From: Actinomycetales bacterium
GTDB taxonomy: Bacteria > Actinomycetota > Actinomycetes > Actinomycetales > Microbacteriaceae
Length of the DNA: 14,087 bases
Assembly: GCA_028868555.1 (NCBI GenBank)
Contig: JAGWUG010000004.1
Coordinates: 1-14,087 of the forward strand
Reading direction: 5' to 3'
Positions 7,316 through 14,087 of the stretch are shown here, piece by piece. Made by a program: the position numbers and the translations under genes. The notes under the pieces were generated by a model. That model was not told where the DNA came from. It saw only the letters and a list, made by a program, of their open reading frames with translations, and made no database searches. How positions within the stretch are numbered: the first letter of the stretch is position 1; the number at the start of each line of letters is the position of its first letter.

Positions 7316-7342
7316 AAGCGCCTAAGCCAGCGCCGAGAAGGA

Positions 7343-9592
7343 TTAGGACGAAACGCGGTAGACGTCGTAGACGGCATCGATGCGACGTACCGCATTGAGC
7401 AGGTGATCCAAGATGGTTGGGTCACCGATCTCGAAGACAAAGCGGCTGAGGGCCACGCGGTCAGCTCGAGTGGATACCGAGGCGCTGAGAATGTTGACGT
7501 GGTGCTCGGATAGAACCCGGGTGACGTCAGAAAGCAGACCGTTGCGGTCCAAGGCTTCAATCTGAATCTGCACCAGGAACTGACCGCGTCCACTCTGCGA
7601 CCAGCTGACATCAATCATGCGCTCTGGCTCGGACTGGAGGTCAACGATGTTCTTGCAGTCAGAGCGATGCACCGAGACACCAGAACCGCGCGTAATGAAG
7701 CCAACGATGTCGTCACCTGGAACCGGAGTGCAGCAACGCGCCAGCTTGACCATTACGTCTGCGTCGCCACGAACCAGCACACCCGAGTTGTTGCGGCTGT
7801 TTGTATTGGCGCTGGCCGGACGGGTTGGTGGAAGCTCGAAGATGGACTCGTCAGACTCCTGCTCAACGTGGAGCGCAGCCTGGAGCTTCTCCACAACTGA
7901 CTGTGACGAGATGTGGCCTTCGCCAATGGCCGCGTAGAGCGAGCTTACGTCTGGGTGGTGCAACTCGGAGGCAAGCTGAACTAGGAGGTCTCCCCCGAGC
8001 AGGCTCTTGAGTGGCAGGTTGGCCTTGCGCATTGCCTTAGCAAGAGCTTCCTTGCCGTTCTCAATGGCGTCCTCGCGGCGTCCTGCGGCAACCCACTGCT
8101 TGATCTTGGACTTGGCGCGCTGACTCTTAACGAAGGTCAGCCAGTCCTGCGACGGTCCTGCCTCAGGGCTCTTGGAGGTGAAGATTTCAACTACGTCACC
8201 GGACTGCAGCACGGTTTCGAGCGGCACCAGGCGGCCGTTGACCTTGGCGCCCATGGTGCGGTGGCCCACTTCGGTGTGAACCGCGTAGGCGAAGTCAACC
8301 GGAGTGCCACCGGTAGGAAGACCGATTACGCGGCCCTTCGGGGTGAAGACGTAGACATCCTTGGCGCCAATCTCAAAGCGGAGGGCGTCCAAGAACTCAG
8401 ATGGGTCCTGGGTTTCGGCCTGCCAGTCGCTGAGGTGCTTCAACCAAGCGAGGTCTTCCTCGGCATTGGTACCGCCGCGCAGACTCTCCTTGTACTTCCA
8501 GTGAGCAGCCACACCAAACTCGGCGCGGTTGTGCATCTCCTGGGTGCGAATCTGAATCTCGATTGGCCGCCCGTTTGGACCTATCACAGTGGTGTGAAGC
8601 GACTGGTACAGGTTGAACTTGGGCATGGCGATATAGTCTTTGAAACGACCAGGAACCGGCGACCAGCGGGCGTGAATGGCACCGAGGATGGCGTAGCAGT
8701 CGCGAACCTCCTGCACAATCACACGGATGCCAACCAGGTCGTAGATGTCGTCAAACTCGCGGCCGCGAAGCACCATCTTCTGATAGATGCTGTAGTACTG
8801 CTTTGGTCGTCCAGCAACGCGACCACGGATGCGGTTTTCACGCAAATCGGAATCGATGCTTCCGATTACCTGCTCGATGAACTCTTCGCGCTTAGGGCTG
8901 CGCTGGCGGACCAGGTTTACGATCTCCTCGTACACCTTTGGATAGAGCACCGAGAAGGAGATGTCCTCGAGCTCGCTCTTGATTGCGCTGATTCCAAGTC
9001 GGTGCGCCAGAGGAGCGTAGATCTCTAGGGTCTCTTGGGCCTTTTTGCGGGCTTTGTCCTCAGGAACGTACTTCCAGGTGCGAGCGTTGTGCAGGCGGTC
9101 CGCCAACTTGATAACCAGGACGCGAATGTCCTTGGACATCGCCACAACCATCTTGCGAACGGTTTCGGCTTGGGCGTTATCGCCAAACTTCACCTTGTCC
9201 AACTTGGTTACGCCATCCACCAGCATGGCGATCTCGCTACCAAAGTCCTTGGTCAGTTGCTCCAGGGTGTAAGGAGTGTCCTCCACAGTGTCGTGAAGCA
9301 AGGACGCCGCAAGGCTGGTAACACCGATGCCTAGGTCCGCCAGGATCTTGGTGACCGCAAGCGGGTGGGTGATGTAAGGCTCGCCGCTCTTTCGCAGCTG
9401 TCCGCGGTGTGCCTCTTCGGCCACCTCGAATGCTCGCTCTAGAACGGTGAGGTCGGAACGCGGGTGGTTAGCTTTGGCGATGCGCAGGATTTCTCCAAGC
9501 TCATCGGCGTATGGACCGCCCTTGGCGCCAAAGATGCCCTGCAGACGCGAGCGAAGCGAGGCAATGCTGCCGGTTGGAGTTGCGTCGCTCAC
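7343..9592 (-). CDS. rel: Bifunctional (p)ppGpp synthetase/hydrolase Rel
   Basis: Makes and breaks down (p)ppGpp for the stringent response. 749 residues with the full long-RSH layout. The hydrolase HD domain is intact (LLHDTVEDT at 98-106, ADRLHNART at 164-172). The synthetase has GRPKQYYSIYQKM (261-273), GRFKDYIAMPK and EIQIRT (345-350). RFKD at 316-319 matches the RXKD motif of bifunctional enzymes rather than the EXDD of E. coli RelA. TGS spans about 411-473, the zinc-finger-type region has Cys620, Cys621, His642 and Cys646, and ACT spans about 672-749. The start is GTG, the first possible start after an in-frame TAG six codons upstream; no good ribosome binding site is seen. It lies 26 bases after secF, so it is probably co-transcribed. 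The apt gene often found between secF and rel is absent. Confidence 0.97.
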   Translation of the reverse strand: MSDATPTGSIASLRSRLQGIFGAKGGPYADELGEILRIAKANHPRSDLTVLERAFEVAEEAHRGQLRKSGEPYITHPLAVTKILADLGIGVTSLAASLLHDTVEDTPYTLEQLTKDFGSEIAMLVDGVTKLDKVKFGDNAQAETVRKMVVAMSKDIRVLVIKLADRLHNARTWKYVPEDKARKKAQETLEIYAPLAHRLGISAIKSELEDISFSVLYPKVYEEIVNLVRQRSPKREEFIEQVIGSIDSDLRENRIRGRVAGRPKQYYSIYQKMVLRGREFDDIYDLVGIRVIVQEVRDCYAILGAIHARWSPVPGRFKDYIAMPKFNLYQSLHTTVIGPNGRPIEIQIRTQEMHNRAEFGVAAHWKYKESLRGGTNAEEDLAWLKHLSDWQAETQDPSEFLDALRFEIGAKDVYVFTPKGRVIGLPTGGTPVDFAYAVHTEVGHRTMGAKVNGRLVPLETVLQSGDVVEIFTSKSPEAGPSQDWLTFVKSQRAKSKIKQWVAAGRREDAIENGKEALAKAMRKANLPLKSLLGGDLLVQLASELHHPDVSSLYAAIGEGHISSQSVVEKLQAALHVEQESDESIFELPPTRPASANTNSRNNSGVLVRGDADVMVKLARCCTPVPGDDIVGFITRGSGVSVHRSDCKNIVDLQSEPERMIDVSWSQSGRGQFLVQIQIEALDRNGLLSDVTRVLSEHHVNILSASVSTRADRVALSRFVFEIGDPTILDHLLNAVRRIDAVYDVYRVSS

Positions 9593-9618
9593 GATCTGCT
9601 GGTTTCTCTAGTGCTCCC

Positions 9619-10596
9619 CTAGCGGCTAGCTAGAACCTTTGCCGCTGCCTTTGCGTACTTCGGCTCGTTCTCGCGGAAGAGCGAGTAGATCGGAGCAGCA
9701 ACAAAGATGGTGGAGTAGGTTCCCACGATGATACCGATGAACAGAGCCAGCGAGATGTCACGAAGGGTTCCGGCACCGAGCAGCAGGGTTCCGATGAAGA
9801 GAATGGCGGCAACTGGAAGAACCGCAACCACCGAGGTGTTTATGGAACGCACCAGGGTCTGATTGATCGCAAGGTTGACGCGCTCTGCAAAGGTGAAGGT
9901 CTGGCTGAACTCAACCTCGTGAGTGTTCTCACGGATCTTGTCGAAGACCACCACGGTGTCGTAGAGCGAGTAACCAAGAATGGTCAGGAATCCGATAACT
10001 GCAGCTGGAGTTACCTCGAAGCCAAAGGCTCCGTAGACGGCTGCGGTAATGATGAGGTCGTGTGCCAGAGCGATCAGCGCGGCGGCAGACATCTTCAGGG
10101 TGCGGAAGTACAGGGCCATTGCAACAGCAGCCAGGGCGATGAACCAGAGCAGACCGCTGAGGGCCTTACCAGTTACGTCCTGACCCCAGCTGGCACCCAC
10201 GAAGGACGCAGCAACCTGGTTGCCTGGAACCTTGAAGCCGGCGGCAATCGCCTGGCGCACCTTCTCGGAGGTGTCGGCCGAAAGCTCCTCGGTCTGGATG
10301 CGGAGGCCATCGGTGCCGATGTGGGCGACGTTGACCTGAGCGGTTGCCGGAAGCACGGTGTGAACCGCGTTCTGAGCAATGCTCTCGGAGTTGCTCACGG
10401 TGGTGTTCAGCGAGAACTGCGAGCCACCCTTGAACTCAATACCGAAGTTGAAGCCGTTGTGGCCAAAAAAGGTGATGCCGACGGCGAGCAGGGCAACCAC
10501 GATGGATGCAATGAAGCCGTACTTGCGACGACCAAGGAAGTCGAACGAACGCTCGCCCGAGTAGAGGGCGTTACCGAAATCTGCGAAACGAGACAT
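9619..10596 (-). CDS. secF: Protein translocase subunit SecF
   Basis: Inner-membrane RND-type partner of SecD. The pair uses the proton gradient to help pull proteins across the Sec channel. 325 residues. A transmembrane segment (about 27-45) is followed by an extracytoplasmic domain starting with FNFGIEFKGGSQFSL (the SecF counterpart of the SecD GG motif), then five more hydrophobic segments from about residue 146. The family signature FLTILGYSLYDTVVVFDKIR is at 203-222. The basic tail (FRENEPKYAKAAAK) is cytoplasmic. The ATG start overlaps the secD stop by one base (TAATG), indicating translational coupling. No missing motif was seen. Confidence 0.97.
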   Translation of the reverse strand: MSRFADFGNALYSGERSFDFLGRRKYGFIASIVVALLAVGITFFGHNGFNFGIEFKGGSQFSLNTTVSNSESIAQNAVHTVLPATAQVNVAHIGTDGLRIQTEELSADTSEKVRQAIAAGFKVPGNQVAASFVGASWGQDVTGKALSGLLWFIALAAVAMALYFRTLKMSAAALIALAHDLIITAAVYGAFGFEVTPAAVIGFLTILGYSLYDTVVVFDKIRENTHEVEFSQTFTFAERVNLAINQTLVRSINTSVVAVLPVAAILFIGTLLLGAGTLRDISLALFIGIIVGTYSTIFVAAPIYSLFRENEPKYAKAAAKVLASR

Positions 10597-12305
10597 TAGT
10601 TTGCCTCTCCCTTGTTCTCAGCCGACTTTCGCTCGGCAATGGTTTGACGCTTGGTGGCTTCCTTCGATGCCTTGGCAGCCTTGCCGGCTCCCAGGTTCTC
10701 CGAAACGCGGAACTGACCGCGGCCAACGTAGGCGATGTCCTTCATGGTGTTGACGTCAAAGCCGGACCACTTGCTGCCGCTCGAGAAGAACTCTCGGGTG
10801 GCAAGGATCTGAAGCATTGGGTGGGTGAACAGCACCACAACCAAGACGTCGATGATGGTGGTCAGACCCAGGGTGTAGGCGAAGCCTCGTACGTTACCAA
10901 CGGTAAGCAGGTAAAGCACGGTTGCTGCCAGGAAGGAGATACCGTCCGAAACCAAGATGGTGCGGATTGCGCGCTTCCAACCTCCGTCAACCGCTGCCGA
11001 GAGGCTGCGGCCATCACGAAGCTCGTCGCGCACACGCTCGAAGTAGATGATGAACGAGTCGGCGGTAATACCGATGGACACGATCAAACCGGTTACACCC
11101 GCAAGCGACAGGCGGTAGCCCTGACGCCAGGAAAGCAGCGAAACCATGATGTAGGTCAGCAGAGCAGCTACTACGAGCGAGCCCACGGTCACCACGGCTA
11201 GACCGCGGTACTGCAGGAACGAGTAGAGCACAACGATGAGCAGACCGATTGCACCGGCGAGCAGACCGCTCGAAAGCTGCTGGCTACCCAGTGTTGCAGA
11301 GATGTCTTCCTTGCTGAGTACGTTGAAGCCGATTGGCAGCGAGCCGTACTTGAGCTGGTCGGCAAGCGACTTGGAAGTCTGAGCGGTGAAGCTACCGGTG
11401 ATCTGAGCCTCACCATTGGTGATGACTGCATTGGTTTGAGGGGCAGTGATTACGTAACCGTCGAGGGTAACCGCGAACTGGTTGCGCGGGCTGCTCAGTG
11501 GGTAGAGACGCTTGGTGACGTTGGCGAACTCAGAAGTTCCCTTGCCGTTGAACGACAGGTTGATTGCCCAGTTGCCGGTGCTGGCACCTGTGGAGGTGTT
11601 CACGGTGCCGGCGTTTGCGTTGGCAATGTCCGAACCCTGGATCTCTACTGGACCGAGGATGAACTTGGTACCGAGTGCAGTGTCACAGGTGACAACAGGC
11701 TTGCTGTCGTCGTCTACCTGGCCAGGAGCACGGAACTGCTTGGAGCAGTCCAGGTTCTCGTACTGAGCCTGAAGTGCCGGGCTAACCCAGTTGAGGTCGC
11801 TGCCATTGGTTGGCGCGGCCGAGCTGGTTGCCAGAGGAGAACCGGTTGGAGTGGCAGCAGCGGTGCGAGTGGTCTCGGTGCTGGTGCCCACCGATGCGGT
11901 GCTGCTGGCCGAAGTCGCCAGTACCGGACGGAACTGAAGCTTGGCGCTGGCCTCAATTAGCTTCAGGGTGTTGTCATCTGGCTTGCCAGGGATGGAAACA
12001 ATGACGTTGCTGTTTCCCTGGGTGGTGATGGAAGCCTCGGACACACCGGTGGAGTCAACACGCTGACGGATGATGGCAACCGCCTGGTTCAGCTGGTCGG
12101 CGGTTACGGTCTTACCGTTAGCCAGCTGCGGGGTGAGGATGATCTGAGTTCCACCCTGGAGGTCCAGTGCCAGCTGCGGCACGAACGAGGCACCGGCAGC
12201 CTGGAACAGAACGCCCAGTCCGATGATTCCAGCGAGGATGGCTGCGATTGCACCCAGCCAGGTGAGGCGCTTCTGTGCGCCCTTTACGATTCCGTTAGCG
12301 GACAA
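10596..12305 (-). CDS. secD: Protein translocase subunit SecD
   Basis: Large RND-type subunit of the Sec accessory complex. 569 residues. TM1 is about 15-37, followed by LDLQGGTQI (48-56), the P1 domain, and five C-terminal membrane segments from about 345 to 502 with GITADSFIIYFERVRDELRD (412-431). A Ser/Thr/Ala/Pro-rich insert (about 130-170) interrupts P1, and Cys187 and Cys207 lie just beyond it. The C-terminus has a Lys/Ala/Glu-rich cytoplasmic tail (about 535-569). The start is TTG: AAGGA stands eight bases upstream and overlaps the yajC stop codon, and no ATG or GTG is nearby in frame. It is separated from yajC by 11 bases and overlaps secF by one. Confidence 0.96.
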   Translation of the reverse strand: MSANGIVKGAQKRLTWLGAIAAILAGIIGLGVLFQAAGASFVPQLALDLQGGTQIILTPQLANGKTVTADQLNQAVAIIRQRVDSTGVSEASITTQGNSNVIVSIPGKPDDNTLKLIEASAKLQFRPVLATSASSTASVGTSTETTRTAAATPTGSPLATSSAAPTNGSDLNWVSPALQAQYENLDCSKQFRAPGQVDDDSKPVVTCDTALGTKFILGPVEIQGSDIANANAGTVNTSTGASTGNWAINLSFNGKGTSEFANVTKRLYPLSSPRNQFAVTLDGYVITAPQTNAVITNGEAQITGSFTAQTSKSLADQLKYGSLPIGFNVLSKEDISATLGSQQLSSGLLAGAIGLLIVVLYSFLQYRGLAVVTVGSLVVAALLTYIMVSLLSWRQGYRLSLAGVTGLIVSIGITADSFIIYFERVRDELRDGRSLSAAVDGGWKRAIRTILVSDGISFLAATVLYLLTVGNVRGFAYTLGLTTIIDVLVVVLFTHPMLQILATREFFSSGSKWSGFDVNTMKDIAYVGRGQFRVSENLGAGKAAKASKEATKRQTIAERKSAENKGEAN

Positions 12306-12316
12306 GGTTTGAGTCC

Positions 12317-12793
12317 TTAGTTCTCGGTCTGCTTGGCAGCAGGCTTACGGGTGGTGGCAGGCTTTGCTGCGGCTGGCTTCTTGGCAGCGACAGGCTTAGC
12401 AGCAGCTTTAGCTACTGGCTTTGCGGCGGTTGCAGTCTTAGCAGCCGCAGGCTTCTTAGCGGCAGGCGCCTTCGCTTCAACGGCTGGCTTAACTGCCACA
12501 GGAGCCGCAGCCTCAACCTCAACTGCTGGCTCTTCCTTGGCTTCCCACACCGATGCGGTGCGAACGGCGCCACGAAGAACCTCAAGCTTGCTACCGGCCG
12601 AGTTGACAACGATGTACTCGTCGCTGATGGAAACCACGCGACCGACAATGCCGCTGTGAAGCAGAACCTTGGCACCGACAACGAGCTGCGATGCAAGCTC
12701 CTCGGCCTGCTTCTTGCGCTTGCGGTTGCCGCGGAACATCATGACGCCCATTACGGCAATCATGGCGACAATAATCAGGTCGTTCGGGTTCAT
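12317..12793 (-). CDS. yajC: Preprotein translocase subunit YajC with long Ala/Lys/Pro tail
   Basis: Small Sec accessory membrane protein associated with SecD and SecF. 158 residues from the chosen ATG. Residues 4-20 are a single transmembrane helix, followed by a basic stretch (RGNRKRKKQ) and the conserved YajC core (about 37-82: VVGAKVLLHSGIVGRVVSIS). Residues 88-155 form an Ala/Lys/Pro/Val-rich tail with repeated AAKKPAAAK-like units, longer and more basic than in E. coli YajC, which is about 110 residues. The ATG fits the family start, but no clear ribosome binding site precedes it. A GTG 36 bases upstream (12829) is in frame but also lacks one and would place 12 polar residues before the helix. 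Genes ruvB upstream and secD downstream match the usual actinobacterial order. Confidence 0.93.
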   Translation of the reverse strand: MNPNDLIIVAMIAVMGVMMFRGNRKRKKQAEELASQLVVGAKVLLHSGIVGRVVSISDEYIVVNSAGSKLEVLRGAVRTASVWEAKEEPAVEVEAAAPVAVKPAVEAKAPAAKKPAAAKTATAAKPVAKAAAKPVAAKKPAAAKPATTRKPAAKQTEN

Positions 12794-12837
12794 TTCAAAC
12801 CAATCGTCGGTGGAGTGCAAACACGCCACAGGTCAGC

Positions 12838-12860
12838 AAAAACAAAGGCCCAAAAAGGCC
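12838..12860 (-). terminator. Weak intrinsic-terminator-like hairpin between ruvB and yajC
   Basis: Read leftward, GGCC-UUUUUG-GGCC is followed by UUUGUUUUU. The stem has only four G/C pairs plus one possible G-U pair, but the U-tract is good. It could end part of the ruv transcript or, because it lies just past a TATAAT box, attenuate a yajC-secDF-rel transcript. The two GGCCC copies are also a direct repeat, so chance cannot be excluded. Confidence 0.4.
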
Positions 12861-12870
12861 CATTCATTCG

Positions 12871-12876
12871 ATTATA
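12871..12876 (-). promoter_or_regulatory. Candidate -10 box for the yajC-secD-secF-rel transcript
   Basis: A perfect TATAAT on the minus strand, 17 bases past the ruvB stop and 78 bases before the yajC start. A start of transcription would fall near 12864, directly ahead of the U-tailed hairpin. No good -35 box is visible: the bases at the right distance are the end of ruvB. There is also no TG extension, so the call rests on the -10 element alone. Confidence 0.35.
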
Positions 12877-12892
12877 GACGCACCGATGCCCG

Positions 12893-13897
12893 TTACTCGG
12901 CTAGTTCGGGTGCCTGAATTCCTAGGTGTCGGAACGCCAACTCGGTGGCCTGGCGGCCTCGTGCGGTGCGGGCAATCAAGCCCTGGCGAACCAGGAAGGG
13001 TTCTACTACCGATTCAATGGTGTCGGCCTCTTCGCCTACGGCCACAGCAAGGGTGGAAAGACCTACCGGCTTGCCCTTGAAGCGCTGGGTAAGCAAGTTC
13101 AGAATCTCGCGGTCGAGTCGGTCAAGACCTAGGGCATCCACGTCGTAAAGCTTCAGAGCCGCGTTGGTCTCGGTCATGCCAACGCTCTTCACCTCGGCAA
13201 CGAGTGCGAAGTCTCGAACTCGTCGGAGAAGACGGTTTGCAATGCGAGGGGTACCACGGCTGCGGGAGGCAATCTCCCCCAGCGCCTCATCGCTGATCTG
13301 TACGTCGAGACGAATGGCGGCACGCTTCAGTACCTGCGCCAATTCGGCATCGGAGTAGAACTCTAGGTGAGCGGTAAAACCAAAGCGGTCACGGAGCGGG
13401 TTTGGGAGCATGCCACTGCGGGTGGTGGCACCCACCAGGGTGAACGGCGCCAACTCAAGCGGAATGCTGGTGGCGCCAGGACCCTTACCCACCATGACAT
13501 CGATGCGGAAGTCCTCCATCGCCAGATAGAGCATTTCTTCCGCCGGACGGGCCATGCGGTGAATCTCGTCAATGAAGAGCACTTCACCAGGCTGGAGTGA
13601 CGACAAAACTGCGGCGAGATCGCCTGCGTGCTGAATGGTAGGTCCGCTGGTAAGGCGAAGCGGGTGACCGGACTCGTGGGCAACGATCATTGCCAGGGTG
13701 GTCTTGCCGAGTCCCGGAGGTCCAGCCAGCAGAATGTGGTCCGCGCTGCGATTCTGAAGCTTGGCGGCCTGAAGCATGAGGCTCAGCTGCTCGCGAATCT
13801 TGGCCTGGCCAACAAACTCTTCGAGACTCTTTGGTCGAAGGGCCGACTCAAACGCGAGTTCGTTTGCGTCTAGACCTGCATCTGTGACTTCGTTCAC
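12893..13897 (-). CDS. ruvB: Holliday junction branch migration ATPase RuvB
   Basis: Hexameric AAA+ motor that drives branch migration of Holliday junctions with RuvA. 334 residues, normal length. Walker A is GPPGLGKT (59-66), Walker B is LFIDEIHR (107-114), sensor 1 is GATTR (156-160), the arginine-finger region is PLRDRF (167-172), and [17 protein letters not shown] is at 214-230. The C-terminal winged helix contains [17 protein letters not shown] and ends near [15 protein letters not shown]. The N-terminal 18 residues are acidic and variable. The GTG start lies in a GTGA overlap with the ruvA stop, so translation is coupled. All key residues are present. Confidence 0.98.
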   Translation of the reverse strand: MNEVTDAGLDANELAFESALRPKSLEEFVGQAKIREQLSLMLQAAKLQNRSADHILLAGPPGLGKTTLAMIVAHESGHPLRLTSGPTIQHAGDLAAVLSSLQPGEVLFIDEIHRMARPAEEMLYLAMEDFRIDVMVGKGPGATSIPLELAPFTLVGATTRSGMLPNPLRDRFGFTAHLEFYSDAELAQVLKRAAIRLDVQISDEALGEIASRSRGTPRIANRLLRRVRDFALVAEVKSVGMTETNAALKLYDVDALGLDRLDREILNLLTQRFKGKPVGLSTLAVAVGEEADTIESVVEPFLVRQGLIARTARGRQATELAFRHLGIQAPELAE

Positions 13898-14087
13898 TGG
13901 TCACCACCGGACACGCTCTTTGAATTTCCGAGGCGAGCCAGTGCCGTGCGAAGCAGTGCGTCAGCTGTGGCGCTCTCCCCCAGTGCTTCGGCCGCGTCGC
14001 GAACCGCCTCAGCAGCCGGCCGCTCGGCCCAACCAAGTCCCTGAAGAGCCGCAATCACATTGCTTAGGTCTACCTTTGGTGTCTTGC
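13894..14087 (-). CDS. ruvA: Holliday junction DNA helicase RuvA, C-terminal part (5' end off the window)
   Basis: The last 63 codons and stop are present; the start lies beyond the right edge. The visible part is the C-terminal domain III, a small three-helix bundle that binds Ruv[21 protein letters not shown], then a second helix region ([13 protein letters not shown]) and a polar tail ending in GGDQ. Only the DNA-binding tetramerisation part is missing, because of the window edge. The stop codon TGA overlaps the ruvB GTG by four bases. The identity is supported both by the sequence and by its place before ruvB. Confidence 0.92.
   Translation of the reverse strand, partial: KTPKVDLSNVIAALQGLGWAERPAAEAVRDAAEALGESATADALLRTALARLGNSKSVSGGDQ

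Noticed and set aside
8261..9028. 255-codon open frame on the plus strand
   Set aside because: It lies wholly antisense to rel, which has every expected domain. Long antisense frames are common in this GC range, and no recognisable domain was seen.
9919..10599. 226-codon open frame on the plus strand
   Set aside because: Antisense to secF, whose membrane segments and signature are intact. The translated product has no recognisable features.
1..14087. An undescribed defence, mobile or biosynthetic system
   Set aside because: Every stretch over 300 bases is covered by a recognisable housekeeping gene. No transposase, integrase, toxin-antitoxin pair, CRISPR repeat, direct-repeat target site or composition break was found.

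Overview
This is an ordinary chromosomal housekeeping region of an actinobacterium. The best fit by inference is a member of the Microbacteriaceae with a compact genome. The evidence is the gene order (ruvA-ruvB-yajC-secD-secF-rel; rarA-rpsD-DUF948-small gene-alaS), the actinobacterial type of S4, SecD and Rel, moderately high GC, very short intergenic gaps and a dominance of GTG starts: 8 GTG, 1 TTG and 3 ATG among the 12 genes whose start is visible. I cannot name the species. I saw no mobile element, tRNA, rRNA, CRISPR array or prophage gene, and no multi-gene system that looks undescribed.

Layout. (1) Bases 1-4902, minus strand, read right to left: rarA (replication-associated AAA+ ATPase), then a 216-base gap holding a structured leader, then rpsD (ribosomal protein S4), a DUF948 membrane-anchored coiled-coil protein, a 62-residue membrane-anchored protein, and alaS, whose 3' end lies off the left edge. 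(2) Bases 4973-7256, plus strand: a membrane-anchored, extracytoplasmic cyclophilin-type peptidyl-prolyl isomerase and a three-repeat DUF349 protein with an Ala/Pro-rich N-terminus. (3) Bases 7275-7315: a near-perfect A/U-flanked hairpin that can terminate transcription from both sides. (4) Bases 7343-14087, minus strand: ruvA (3' end only), ruvB, a 99-base gap with a TATAAT box and a U-tailed hairpin, then yajC, secD, secF and a bifunctional rel.

How the genes work together. RuvA and RuvB move Holliday junctions, and RarA acts at stalled forks. YajC, SecD and SecF form the proton-driven accessory part of the Sec translocon, and the cyclophilin probably folds exported proteins on the outer face of the membrane. 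Rel sets (p)ppGpp levels, while rpsD and alaS serve translation. Tight coupling is visible inside the operons: ruvA/ruvB share GTGA, secD/secF share one base in TAATG, and Shine-Dalgarno sites overlap the preceding stop codon at yajC/secD and at DUF948/62-residue gene.

The most interesting non-coding signal is the rpsD leader. It has two stable hairpins followed by two mutually exclusive hairpins just upstream of the ribosome binding site, an arrangement that would suit autogenous control by S4 or attenuation. Other points are a histone H1-like Ala/Lys/Pro tail on YajC, a promoter/hairpin pair ahead of yajC, a GC-rich hairpin ahead of the DUF349 gene, and a 9-mer (CACCGATGC) found eight times on one strand and not seen on the other.
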